Positions 39,001-47,734 of a stretch of 64,000 bases of DNA are shown here, one piece after another. Each line of letters starts with the position of its first letter. Position 1 is the first letter of the stretch. This DNA is from Rhodanobacter sp. (GTDB lineage: Bacteria; Pseudomonadota; Gammaproteobacteria; Xanthomonadales; Rhodanobacteraceae): positions 1 to 64,000 of the forward strand of contig AP031382.1 of NCBI GenBank assembly GCA_040371205.1, written 5' to 3'. Below the pieces are notes generated by a model. That model ran no database searches. It saw only the letters and a program-made list of their open reading frames with translations, and had not been told where the DNA came from. Both the position numbers and the translations under genes were made by a program.

Positions 39001-40495
39001 CCCGCCGACGCCATCCCAAGGCCCTGCTTTGTTCGGCCGTCTTTACGGCCATAGTGGCGCTGTCGTCCGGTGCCGCCGGTGCGACCGACGCGCCGGCCGA
39101 TTTCCCGAGCACGCCGCCCGCGCCGGGCTCCGCGCCGCAGTTCGACGTGCCCGCGCCCACCGCGCAGAACTTGCCGAACGGGCTGGAAGTGGTCAGCGTG
39201 CGCCGGGCCGATCTGCCGCTGGTCACGGCGCAGCTGGTGCTGCGCAGCGGCGGCGAGATGGACCCGCCGGGCAAAGCCGGCCTCGCCGAGCTTGTCGCCG
39301 GCCTGCTCGCCAAGGGTGCCGGCGGCAAGACGGCGCCGCAGATCGCCGCCGCCGCCGAAGCGCTGGGCGGTTCGTTGCAAGCTGCCGCGGGCTGGGACGA
39401 GAGCGCGGTCGGCATCACCGTCACCACGCCCAAGCTGCCGCAGGCGCTGGCTTTGCTGGCCAGCGTCGTGCGGCACCCCGATTTCGCGCCGGCCGAGGTC
39501 GCGCGCGCGAAGGCGCAGGCGGTGGACGACCTGCGCCTGATGCTGAGCCGGCCCATCACGCTGGCCTCGATGGCGGCCAGCCGCGCGGTGTTCGGCGACG
39601 GCGCCTACGGCCACCCGCGCAGCGGCACGCCGGCTTCCATCGCGCGCATCGCGCGTGCCGACGTGGAGCGCCTGCACGCTGCGTTGTATCGCCCCGACAA
39701 CGCCGTGCTCGTGCTGGCCGGCGACGTGACGCCGGCGCAGGCGCTGCAACTTGCGCAGGCCAGCTTCGGCGACTGGCAAAAGTCGGCCACGCCGCTGCCG
39801 GCCAGCCCAAGGGCCATGACGACGGCGTGCTGCCGGCGCTCACCGTGATCGACCAGCACGGCGCCGGGCAGGCCGGCGTGGTCGCCGCGCACGCCGCGCC
39901 GCCGCGCGGGGACGCCGGCTACTACACGGGCGTGGTCGCCAATGCGGTGCTGGGCGGTTCGTACTCGGCGCGGCTCAACGAGGAGATCCGCATCAAGCGC
40001 GGCCTTTCCTACGGTGCCAGCAGCAGCCTGCAGCCGATGGCCGCCGCGGGCCTATGGCTGGCCTACGCGCAGACCAAGAACCCTTCCGCGCCGCAGGTGG
40101 TGCAGTTGATGCGGCAACAGTTTGCCACCCTCGGCGACGAGCCGGTGCCGGCCGCGGAACTCGCGGCGCGCAAAGCCACCTTGATCGGCGACTACGGACG
40201 CAGCCTGGAAACCACGGCCGGTCTCGCCGAACGGGTCGCGGAGCTGGCGGTGTACGGCCTGCCGCTCGACGGTATCGGCCAGTACGTCGCCAGGGTGCAG
40301 GCGGTGACCCCGAAGCAGGTGGAGTCCTACGCGCACAAGCACCTCGATGCGAAGCACCTGCGCATCGTGGTGGTGGGCGATGCCGCGCAATTCGCGCCTG
40401 CGTTGCGCAAGGCCGACGCGAAAGCCGTGCTGCTGGAAGCGGACGCGCTGGACCTGGACAGCCCCGACCTGCAGCCGCCTGCCGCGCGGCACTGA
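38997..40495 (+). pseudogene. M16 family non-catalytic partner, frameshifted
   Basis: From the ATG at 38997 the frame reads a signal peptide and an M16 N-terminal half (QNLPNGLEVVSVRRADLPLV, GLAELVAGLLAKGAGGKTA) as far as GDWQKSATPLPA, then shifts to SPRAMTTACCRRSP and stops at 39848. The other half (QPKGHDDGVLPALTVIDQHG onward to LQPPAARH) continues in the frame one base earlier and stops at 40495. The break lies between about 39798 and 39815 and fits a single missing base. The HxxEH site is naturally absent. This is either a real inactivating mutation or a base error. Confidence 0.88.
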
Positions 40496-40507
40496 GCGAT
40501 CCTGCGA

Positions 40508-40530
40508 CCCCGGCTCCGGCCGGGGTTTTC
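40508..40530 (+). terminator. Intrinsic terminator after the M16 pair
   Basis: A 7-bp stem (CCCCGGC) with loop TCCG, followed directly by TTTTC. It lies 13 bp after the M16 stop. Confidence 0.85.
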
Positions 40531-40553
40531 ACTTATGCCGCACCGGTACGGCG

Positions 40554-40582
40554 TTGTTGGGCGGCACAGGTTCATTTAAAAT
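40554..40582 (+). promoter_or_regulatory. Promoter of the pagL-like gene
   Basis: -35 TTGTTG (40554-40559) and -10 TAAAAT (40577-40582) with a 17-bp spacer, 53 bp upstream of the ATG. Confidence 0.6.
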
Positions 40583-40635
40583 ACTGTCCTGTTTAGTACG
40601 TGAATTTCCTCCCCCTGTCCCCACAGGTCTTCCCC

Positions 40636-41163
40636 ATGAAAAAACCCCTGCTCTTTCCCCGTTTCCTCGCGGCGGCCGGCCTGGCGTTGGTCGCCCTGCC
40701 TGCCGCCGCCACCCACATCGAGCTGCAACTCGGCCGCAGCTACATGGCGAGCTCTGGCGCCAATACGGTCTTCGTCGAAGGCGTGTTCGCCGAGCACGCC
40801 CTGGGCGACACCGGCCTGACCTAGTCGCCGGATGTCTCGGTGGGCTGGATCAACGGGCGCGATTCGATGCATTACCGGTTCTTCAAATACTCCACCCGGC
40901 CGGATTCATGGTTGGGCGCGGCGGGCGTGCGGCTGCACTTCGCCGACCAGAATGCGTGGTACCGGCCGTTGTTCTTCTCGTTCCAGCCGGCGTTGCACGG
41001 CGGCCGCACGCTGGCGCTGAGCTCGTCCTACGAGTTCGTCAGCACCCTGGGCTGGCAGGAGAAGCACTGGAGCTTCGAGATCCGGCACGTTTCCAACGGC
41101 GATCTGCACCTGCCGAACCGCGGCGAGACGATGGCACTGGTGGGCCTGGGCTTCAATATCTGA
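40636..41163 (+). pseudogene. PagL-like lipid A 3-O-deacylase, interrupted by an amber codon
   Basis: The frame opens with a signal peptide (MKKPLLFPRFLAAAGLALVA, cleavage near AAA) and reads an outer-membrane barrel to ALGDTGLT, where TAG at 40822-40824 interrupts it. The same frame continues SPDVSVGWINGRDSMHYRFF to a C-terminal PagL block FEIRHVSNGDLHLPNRGE, with the catalytic-type histidine and serine. A tryptophan TGG turned TAG by one base would restore 175 residues. Intact PagL would remove the 3-O acyl chain from lipid A. Promoter and terminator are both intact, so decay is recent, or the base is an error. Confidence 0.85.
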
Positions 41164-41172
41164 CCTCGGATG

Positions 41173-41200
41173 CAGCAACGGCCCCGCGGGGCCGTTGCTG
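41173..41200. terminator. Bidirectional terminator between pagL and emrB
   Basis: A perfect 28-bp palindrome (arm CAGCAACGGCCCC, centre GC) lies between the convergent genes. It lacks a long T-run on either side. Confidence 0.65.
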
Positions 41201-41208
41201 TGCATGAC

Positions 41209-42738
41209 TCAGTGCCCGCCGCCCGCCGCCGGGCCGGCCTTGGGGGTGAACGGCGGCTTGGCCAGCCAGATCACCACGATCAGGCCCAGGAAGATCCAGC
41301 CCAGCGCGTGCAGGATCTCGTTGAACGCGATCTGGAAACCCTGCTGCGTGATCAGGCCGTTGATCGCGCTTGCGCCGCGCTGCAGGTTGCCGTGGCCGTA
41401 CTGCTGCAAGGCGGCCTGCGCGGCCGGATTGAACGGAGTGATCTGTTCGGCGAGCTGCTCGTGGTGGCTCACGGCGCGGCGGGTCCACATCAGCGTGGTG
41501 ATCGAGGCGGCGAAGCTGCCGCCCAGGGTGCGCAGGAAGGTGGCGAGGCCCGAGCCGGCGGCGATCTCGTTCTGCTGCAGGTCCGACAGCAGGATGGTGA
41601 GCACCGGCATGAAGAACAGCGCCACGCCGAGGCCCTGCCACAGCTGCACCATCGCCACGTGGTAGAAGTCGATCTGCAAATAGAAGTCCGAACGCATGAA
41701 GCAGGTGCCGCCCATCACCACGAAGGACAGCGCGGCGAGGATGCGCAGGTCCATGCGCGTGGCGTACTTGCCCACGAAGAAGGTCAGCAGCACCGGAATC
41801 ACGCCCAGCGGCGCGGTGGCGAAGCCGGCCCAGGTGGAGGTGTAGCCCAGGTTCTGCTGCAGCCACAGCGGCACCAGCAGGGCGATCGAGAAGAACGCCG
41901 CGTAGGCCAGCACCAGCGCCAGCGTGCCCGCAGTGAAGTTGCGGTGGCGGAACAGCCGCAGGTCGACGATGGGGTCCTTGTCGGTGAGTTCCCAGATCAG
42001 GAACACCGCCAGTGCGACCGCCGAGATGATGCTGGTGACGATGATGAAGTTGGAGTTGAACCAGTCCGCGTCGTTGCCCTTGTCCAGCACGATCTGCAGT
42101 GCGCCCACGCCGATGATCAGGGTGACCAGGCCCACGTAGTCCACGCGCGGCCGTTCGAGCTTTTCCACCTTCTCGCGCAGCTGGTTCGCCACCACCATGC
42201 TGGCGAAGATGCCGATCGGCACGTTGATGAAGAAGATCCACGGCCACGAATAGTTGTCGGTGATCCAGCCGCCGAGGATGGGGCCGGCGATCGGCGCCAC
42301 CACCGTCACCATCGACAGCAGCGCCAGCGCCATGCCGCGTTTCTCGGACGGATAGGTGCCGATCAACAGGCTCTGCGTGATCGGGTACATCGGCCCGGCC
42401 ACCGCGCCCTGCAGCGCGCGGAACAGCAGCAGCATGCCCATGCTCTGCGACACGCCGCACATGAACGAGGTGAACGAAAACAGCAGGGTGCACCACACGA
42501 ACAGCTTCACCTCGCCGAAACGGCGGGTGAGGAAGCCGGTCAGCGGCAGCGAGATCGCCATGCTCACCGCGAACGAGGTGATCACCCAGGTGCTCTGGTC
42601 GTTGCTCACGCCGAGGTTGCCGGCGATGGTCGGCAGCGACACGTTCGCGATGGTCGTGTCCAGCACCTGCATGAAGGTGGCCAGCGACAACCCGATCGTG
42701 GTGACGGCGAGATTCGGTGGACGGAAATGGGTGCTCAT
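41209..42738 (-). CDS. emrB: EmrB/QacA family drug transporter (DHA2, MFS)
   Basis: The 509-residue product has the 14-helix MFS layout of DHA2 exporters. The N-terminal block LATFMQVLDTTIANVSLPTIAG carries the conserved acidic residue of helix 1, and GFLTRRFGEVKLF is the motif-A-like loop. It should export toxic compounds by proton antiport through an EmrA/outer-membrane-factor conduit. It is third in an operon with an outer-membrane factor and emrA. The gap to emrA holds a hairpin that might reduce its expression. Confidence 0.95.
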   Translation of the reverse strand: MSTHFRPPNLAVTTIGLSLATFMQVLDTTIANVSLPTIAGNLGVSNDQSTWVITSFAVSMAISLPLTGFLTRRFGEVKLFVWCTLLFSFTSFMCGVSQSMGMLLLFRALQGAVAGPMYPITQSLLIGTYPSEKRGMALALLSMVTVVAPIAGPILGGWITDNYSWPWIFFINVPIGIFASMVVANQLREKVEKLERPRVDYVGLVTLIIGVGALQIVLDKGNDADWFNSNFIIVTSIISAVALAVFLIWELTDKDPIVDLRLFRHRNFTAGTLALVLAYAAFFSIALLVPLWLQQNLGYTSTWAGFATAPLGVIPVLLTFFVGKYATRMDLRILAALSFVVMGGTCFMRSDFYLQIDFYHVAMVQLWQGLGVALFFMPVLTILLSDLQQNEIAAGSGLATFLRTLGGSFAASITTLMWTRRAVSHHEQLAEQITPFNPAAQAALQQYGHGNLQRGASAINGLITQQGFQIAFNEILHALGWIFLGLIVVIWLAKPPFTPKAGPAAGGGH

Positions 42739-42769
42739 GGAACCGTGTCGGTGGGTGAATCGTTGGGTT

Positions 42770-42790
42770 CCCTCTCCCGCCGGGAGAGGG
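42770..42790 (-). terminator. Hairpin between emrA and emrB
   Basis: Two 10-base arms (CCCTCTCCCG and its complement) with a one-base centre. It is intra-operonic, so more likely an mRNA stabiliser, attenuator or dispersed repeat than a full terminator. Confidence 0.45.
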
Positions 42791-42799
42791 ATTCGATGC

Positions 42800-43978
42800 T
42801 TACTTGGTGCCGTCCGCCATGTTGGCGTGGATGATCGCGGCGATCAGCGCGTCGGCCTTGGCCGATTGCTTTTCGTACACGTCGGTGCTGAAGGCCGGCT
42901 GCGCGGGCGGTTGCTGCGCCAGCATCGGGCCGTTCTGGTCGTGCAGGTTCACCTCCACGTCCAGCGACATGCCGATGCGCAGCGGGTGCTTGTCGAGCTG
43001 GGCCGGATCGGTGAACACCACGCGTGCCGGGATGCGCTGCACGATCTTGATCCAGTTACCGGTGGCGTTCTGCGCGGGCAGCAGCGAGAACGCGCTGCCG
43101 GTGCCGATGCCGAGGCTCTCGACCTTGCCGTGGTACTTCACCGCGCTGCCGTAGACGTCGGAGGTGATCTCCACCGGCTGGCCGATGCGCATGTGGGTGA
43201 GCTGGGTTTCCTTGAAGTTGGCGTCGACCCACACCTGATGCAGCGGCACCACCGCCATCAGCGGCGCACCGGGCGCCACGCGCTGGCCAAGCTGCACCGA
43301 GCGCATCGCCACGTAACCGGTCACCGGCGCCACCAGGGTGGTGCGCTCGTCGTCCAGGTAGGCGGCGCGGAACTGCGCGGCGGCAGCCTGCACGTCGGGG
43401 TGCGAAGCGACCACGGTGTCGTCCACCAGCACCTTGCTGGTCTGGTACTGCTGCTGCGCGGCGATCAGGGCACTCTGGGCCGCGGTCAGCTCGTCGCGCG
43501 CATGCGACAGCTCCTCGGCGGAGATCGCGCCGGACTTGGCGAGGCCGACGCGGCGGTCGTAATCGGCCTTGTCCTTGTCCACCGCGGTCTGGCGCGCGGC
43601 TACCAGCGCCTGCTGGCCGCTGACGCTGGAGTAGAGGCCGCGCACCTTGCGCACGGTGGCGGCAAGATTGGCCTTGGCCTCGGCCAGCGCCACGTCGGCG
43701 TTGGACTGGTCGAGTTTCACCAGCACGTCGCCTTGCTTCACCAGGTCGCCGTCGTCGGCGCCGATGGTGACCACGGTGCCGGGGATCTGCGGCGTGAGCT
43801 GCACCACGTTGCCGCCCACGTAGGCGTCGTCGGTGCCCTCGTACCAGCGGCCGTCAAGGAAATACCACACGGCCCAGGCGATGGCGGCGAGCAGCACGAC
43901 CACGCCGAGCGCGCGCAGCAGGAAGCCGCGCTTGTTGTTCTGCGGCGCAGCGGCCGCGGTGGGGTTCTGGCTGGACAT
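42800..43978 (-). CDS. emrA: EmrA-like membrane fusion protein (HlyD family)
   Basis: The 392-residue product has one N-terminal membrane helix (about 19-40, LLRALGVVVLLAAIAWAVWYF), the EmrA signature DGRWYEGTDDAYVGGNVVQLTPQIPGTV split by a lipoyl half-motif, a long coiled-coil hairpin (about 95-205), the second lipoyl half and a beta-barrel domain. It bridges EmrB and the outer-membrane factor across the periplasm. The ATG at 43978 is the first in the conserved frame. It lies 8 bp after the outer-membrane factor gene. Confidence 0.95.
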   Translation of the reverse strand: MSSQNPTAAAAPQNNKRGFLLRALGVVVLLAAIAWAVWYFLDGRWYEGTDDAYVGGNVVQLTPQIPGTVVTIGADDGDLVKQGDVLVKLDQSNADVALAEAKANLAATVRKVRGLYSSVSGQQALVAARQTAVDKDKADYDRRVGLAKSGAISAEELSHARDELTAAQSALIAAQQQYQTSKVLVDDTVVASHPDVQAAAAQFRAAYLDDERTTLVAPVTGYVAMRSVQLGQRVAPGAPLMAVVPLHQVWVDANFKETQLTHMRIGQPVEITSDVYGSAVKYHGKVESLGIGTGSAFSLLPAQNATGNWIKIVQRIPARVVFTDPAQLDKHPLRIGMSLDVEVNLHDQNGPMLAQQPPAQPAFSTDVYEKQSAKADALIAAIIHANMADGTK

Positions 43979-43986
43979 GGCGTGCC

Positions 43987-45450
43987 TCAGGAGTGCTGTG
44001 CGGATGCGGGGGAAGGGGATGCGGGCGGCTGCTGGCCGGCCTCGGGGCGGTAGCCGCCGCCGAGGGCGCCGATCAATTGCACGGACTGGTCGACCTGCTG
44101 CGCCTTCAGGGTGGCCATGCGCTGCTCGGCCACCAGCAGCTGCTGGCGCACGCTGAGCGCTTCGAGGTAACTGCCCACGCCGGCTTGGTAGCGCTGCTCG
44201 GCGAGCCGCTCGGCGTCCTGCGCCGCGTCCAGCGCGTGCTGCTGCGCCGCGGCCTGCTGCTGCAGCGACTGCAGCGCGTCGACATCGTCGGCGACGCCGT
44301 TGATGGCGCGCACCAGGGTCTGGTTGTACTGCGCTACGGCCAGGTCGTACTCGGCGTCCTTGCCGGACAGGTTCGCGCGCAGCCGGCCGCCGTCGAAGAC
44401 CGGCAGGCTCGCCGCCGGCGCCACGTCGTAGAAGCGCGCCGGCAACTGGAACAGGCTGGCCTGGCCCATCGAGATCAGGCCGACCATCGCGCCCAGGTTG
44501 AGGTTGGGCAGGAATTCGGTCTTGGCGGCCTTGATGTCCTTGCGCGCGGCCTCGACGCGCCAGCGTGCGGCGACCAGGTCGGCGCGGTGCCCGACCAGTG
44601 CCACCGGCAGGTCGGCCGGCACCGCGAGCGCGGCGGGCGTCAGCAGCTGCGGACGGCCGATCTCGCGGCCGCGATCCGGGCCCTTGCCCAGCAGCACCGA
44701 CAGCGCCGATTGCGCGGTGTCGATCGCGCGGGCGGCTACCGCCAGTTGCTCCTGCGCGCTGGCCACCTCGGCGTCGCCCTGCTTCAGCTGCATCTGGTTG
44801 TCGATGCCGGCGGCCACGCGCTGGGCGGTGAGCTTGCGTGCCGCATCGGCACGTTCGAGTTCGGCCTTGGCCAGATCCTGCTGGATGTACGCATACCCCA
44901 GCTGCACGTAGGCGCGCGCCACGTTGGTGGAAAGCTCCACGCGCGCGGCGCGGGCCTCGACCTCGGCGGCGCGGGCCTGGCCCACGGCTGCTTGCCAGGC
45001 GGCGCGCTTGCCGCCCCACAGGTCGATGTCCCAGTTGAAGCTGCCGTACACGTAGCGGGCCGGCGTCATGTGGCCGTTGCCCAGGCCGGGCAGGGTGGTG
45101 GGGATGCGCGCGTCGGCCACGCTGCCGCCCACGTTGAAGGTGGGTTGGCGTGCCGCGTCGGCGATGCCCGCGACGGCCTGCGCCTGCCGGGCGCGGGCGT
45201 CGGCTACCGCCAGCGAGGGGTTGTCGGCCAGCGCTTCGGTAATCAAGGCGTCGAGCTGGGGATCGCCCAGGCCGGTCCACCAGTCGGCCGCTGGCCATGC
45301 CGGGCTGGCCGGCACGTTCGCCAGGCTGCGCGCGGTGTGCAGCGAGGACGGGTCGATCGGCGTGCCGTCGGGATGCAGGCCGCCGCTGCTGGCGCAGCCG
45401 GCCAGCGCGAGGGTCAGTCCGACGGCAGCCGCAAGAGAGTGCAGACGCAT
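43987..45450 (-). CDS. Outer-membrane efflux lipoprotein (OprM/NodT family)
   Basis: The 487-residue product begins with a lipoprotein signal (LALAGC, cysteine near 19) and has two tandem outer-membrane-efflux-protein domains rich in long helices (about 60-260 and 275-470). It should form the trimeric exit duct of the EmrAB pump. It is the first structural gene after marR in the marR-omf-emrA-emrB order, 21 bp after marR. Confidence 0.93.
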   Translation of the reverse strand: MRLHSLAAAVGLTLALAGCASSGGLHPDGTPIDPSSLHTARSLANVPASPAWPAADWWTGLGDPQLDALITEALADNPSLAVADARARQAQAVAGIADAARQPTFNVGGSVADARIPTTLPGLGNGHMTPARYVYGSFNWDIDLWGGKRAAWQAAVGQARAAEVEARAARVELSTNVARAYVQLGYAYIQQDLAKAELERADAARKLTAQRVAAGIDNQMQLKQGDAEVASAQEQLAVAARAIDTAQSALSVLLGKGPDRGREIGRPQLLTPAALAVPADLPVALVGHRADLVAARWRVEAARKDIKAAKTEFLPNLNLGAMVGLISMGQASLFQLPARFYDVAPAASLPVFDGGRLRANLSGKDAEYDLAVAQYNQTLVRAINGVADDVDALQSLQQQAAAQQHALDAAQDAERLAEQRYQAGVGSYLEALSVRQQLLVAEQRMATLKAQQVDQSVQLIGALGGGYRPEAGQQPPASPSPASAQHS

Positions 45451-45471
45451 GGGGTTTCGGTCCGGGTGAGG

Positions 45472-45930
45472 TCAGTTCTTGGAGCGGAGCGCGCGCAACA
45501 CGCGCTCCAGGTAGTCGTGCAGGTGATGGCGCTCGTCGGTGCTGAGCGAGGCCTGCGCCGCGGCCAGCACGCGTTCGTTGCAACTGGTGAGCTGTTGCCA
45601 CAGCGTGTGGCCTTCGTCGGTCAGCTCGATGCGCAGCGCGCGGCGATCCTGTTCGTGCGGGCAGCGGCGCAGGTGGCCCTTGCGCTCGAGCTGGTCGAGC
45701 TGGCGCGTCATCGCGCCGCCGTCCAGTTCCACCGCGCGGGCCAGTTCGGTGGCGCTCATCGGTCCCAGCAGCGCAAGCCGCTTGAGTATCAGGAACTGGG
45801 TGAATTTCAGATCCAGCCCCTTGCTGGCGATCTCCGCCTCCATGCTGCGTACCAGCTCGGCGCGCACCAGGCCGAGCAGCACGCCGAGGCTTTCGCGGGG
45901 TTGGGGTTCGGGATGCGTGGCGGTGTTCAT
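45472..45930 (-). CDS. MarR family repressor of the efflux operon
   Basis: The 152-residue product has the MarR winged HTH (FTQFLILKRLALLGPMSATE and LARAVELDGGAMTRQLDQLE) and the wing motif RCPHEQDRRALRIELTDEG. It is the first gene of the operon and probably represses it until a ligand binds. The ATG at 45930 has no Shine-Dalgarno, and the best promoter places transcription start only two to three bases upstream, so the mRNA may be leaderless. Two perfect palindromes upstream are likely its operators. Confidence 0.92.
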   Translation of the reverse strand: MNTATHPEPQPRESLGVLLGLVRAELVRSMEAEIASKGLDLKFTQFLILKRLALLGPMSATELARAVELDGGAMTRQLDQLERKGHLRRCPHEQDRRALRIELTDEGHTLWQQLTSCNERVLAAAQASLSTDERHHLHDYLERVLRALRSKN

Positions 45931-45938
45931 GGCCGCGC

Positions 45939-46006
45939 ATTCTATTGCCGGAAGAATATTTGTCAAGGCAAATATCTCTATGGCGAATTTTGTTACAGCA
46001 AAATTC
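45939..46006 (-). promoter_or_regulatory. MarR promoter with two operator palindromes
   Basis: On the minus strand a perfect -35 TTGACA (45961-45966) and -10 TAGAAT (45939-45944) are 16 bp apart. Operator 1 has arms ATATTTG (45956-45962) and CAAATAT (45969-45975). Operator 2 has arms GAATTTTG (45985-45992) and CAAAATTC (45999-46006). Both share TTTG-N6-CAAA, and their centres are 30 bp apart, near three helix turns. Operator 1 covers the -35. Confidence 0.75.
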
Positions 46007-46097
46007 AGCGTCGCGGCAACCGGCAGGCTCCGACCATGGGCTGGCGCTGCAGGCGAGCCCATCAGTCGTGTTTATGGGCTCCATCATCAAAGCCGTC

Positions 46098-46127
46098 TTG
46101 GCTTATGGCCGGCAGCGGGCATAGCAT
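46098..46127 (+). promoter_or_regulatory. Possible promoter of the sulfur cluster
   Basis: TTGGCT (46098-46103) and TAGCAT (46122-46127) with an 18-bp spacer, 44 bp before the first gene. The match is moderate. Confidence 0.35.
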
Positions 46128-46171
46128 GCGTCGACAATGATTCCTGTCGCCGTGAATGAGGGGAGGTTGCC

Positions 46172-46720
46172 ATGTTCCGTCCGCTGCTTACCGGTCTGCT
46201 CCTGCTTGGCCTGCTGCCCGCCGCCGCGATGGCGGGGGACAACGGTTTCTGGCAAACGCCCACCATTGCCGGCGCCGGCAAGATCCACCTGCTGCCGCAG
46301 GCGGCCTACCAGCCCGACCGCAGCGCCACATACAAGGTGGTGTTCCTGCTCACCATGCCGTCCGCGAAGCCGGGCGACGTCAACCCCGCGTTGGACCACG
46401 TGGCGCGCGCGGTGAACCTCTATGTGCAGTCCGGCGTGCCGCTGGATCATCTGAAGTTCGTGGCCGTCGCCGTGGGTCCGGCGACATCGCTCGCGCTCGA
46501 CGATGCCCAGTACAAGAAGCAGTTTGGCGTGGCCAACCCGAACCTTCCGGTGATCGCGCAGCTGCGCAAGGACGGCATCGACGTGGCCGTGTGCGGCCAG
46601 GCCTGGGCCGAGCACAAGTTCGATTATTCCTGGAAGGACAGCAGCGTCACGCTGGCGCTGTCCGGGCTCACCACGGTCATCAACCTGCAGCAGCAGGGCT
46701 ATGCGGTGATGCAGTTCTGA
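46172..46720 (+). CDS. Exported DsrE-like protein
   Basis: The 182-residue product begins with a signal peptide (MFRPLLTGLLLLGLLPAAAMA) and continues with a DsrE/YchN-type fold: KVVFLLTMPSA near 55, HVARAVNLYVQSGVPLDHLKF near 76, and IDVAVCGQAW near 136-145 with the family's conserved cysteine at C141. Cytoplasmic DsrE proteins carry sulfur on such a cysteine; export to the periplasm is unusual but occurs in some clusters. GAGGGGAGG is a strong ribosome binding site. It heads the sulfur cluster. Confidence 0.85.
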   Translation: MFRPLLTGLLLLGLLPAAAMAGDNGFWQTPTIAGAGKIHLLPQAAYQPDRSATYKVVFLLTMPSAKPGDVNPALDHVARAVNLYVQSGVPLDHLKFVAVAVGPATSLALDDAQYKKQFGVANPNLPVIAQLRKDGIDVAVCGQAWAEHKFDYSWKDSSVTLALSGLTTVINLQQQGYAVMQF

Positions 46721-46782
46721 GCGGTTCCGGCAGGTTGCCGCATGCAACCTGCCCATTCGACACGAAATAAGGAACGAGCACG

Positions 46783-47724
46783 ATGCGCATACACCGGATG
46801 CGGCCGTTGCTGCTGGCCGCCATGCTGGCCCTTGCCTGCGGCGCGCAAGCCGCCGAACAGGCCAGGACCGACTACCTGCCGCCGTGGAATCCGCCGCCGG
46901 AAGGCATGCAGTTCAGCGTGCCGCCGTTCGACGCCATCGCCGACCTGCACGGCGACGTGGTCGATCCGCAGCTCACCGTGTTCTTCGCCGGCAACCAGTT
47001 CATGGTGGTGCACGACCTGGTCGCCGCGTTCAAGCAGGCATACCCCGCATACCAGCGCGTGTTCGTGGAAACCTTGCCGCCCGGCATCCTCGCCAGGCAG
47101 ATCGAGGGCGGCGTGCTGGTGATGGGCAACCTGCGGCTTGCCCTGAAGCCGGACGTCTATACGGCCGGCAAGGGTTCGGTCGAACGCCTGCAGAAGCAGC
47201 ATGGCTGGTTTGCCGCCAGCGCCGACTACGCGCGCAACCCGCTGGCGATCCTCGTCGCCAAGGGCAACCCCAAGCACATCGAAGGACTGAAGGATCTCGG
47301 TCGCCCGGAGGTGCGCGTGAGCATGCCGAACCCGGCGTGGGAAGGTATCGCGAAGCAGATCGAGGACAGCTACCGCAAGGCCGGCGGCGATGCGCTCGAT
47401 CACGAAATCATGGTCGCCAAAGTGCAGGACGGCAGCACCTTCCTCACCACCATCCACCACCGGCAGTCGCCGCTGCGCGTGCTGCAGGGCGAATCCGACG
47501 CGGCGCCGGTGTGGTCCACCGAGGCGTACTTCCAGCAGCAGATCCTGCACCGCCCGGTGGAGACGGTGGCGATTCCCGCGGCCCAGAATGCGGTCGCCAC
47601 CTATACCGCCGCGCGGATGAAGGCGGCGCCGCATCCGCAGGCGGCGAAGGATTTCCTCGCCTTCATGCAAAGCCCGGCCGCGCAGGCGATCTACCGCAAG
47701 TACGGCTTCCAACCGCCGAAATAA
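46783..47724 (+). CDS. Periplasmic substrate-binding protein (PBP2 type)
   Basis: The 313-residue product has a signal peptide (MRIHRMRPLLLAAMLALACG) and a two-lobe binding-protein pattern: VFFAGNQFMVVHDLVAAFKQ near 65, LAILVAKGNPKHIEGLKDL near 162, and a hinge region. The C-terminal FLAFMQSPAAQAIYRKYGF is typical of ModA/phosphate-like binding proteins. No permease or ATPase gene is nearby, so it may act as a sensor or a carrier for the adjacent redox proteins. It lies between the DsrE-like and cytochrome genes. Confidence 0.85.
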   Translation: MRIHRMRPLLLAAMLALACGAQAAEQARTDYLPPWNPPPEGMQFSVPPFDAIADLHGDVVDPQLTVFFAGNQFMVVHDLVAAFKQAYPAYQRVFVETLPPGILARQIEGGVLVMGNLRLALKPDVYTAGKGSVERLQKQHGWFAASADYARNPLAILVAKGNPKHIEGLKDLGRPEVRVSMPNPAWEGIAKQIEDSYRKAGGDALDHEIMVAKVQDGSTFLTTIHHRQSPLRVLQGESDAAPVWSTEAYFQQQILHRPVETVAIPAAQNAVATYTAARMKAAPHPQAAKDFLAFMQSPAAQAIYRKYGFQPPK

Positions 47725-47734
47725 GGAGCTGGCG

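Noticed and set aside
43979-46090. Extension of the emrA frame to over 1000 residues
   Set aside because: It reads out of frame through the outer-membrane factor and marR; EmrA starts at 43978.
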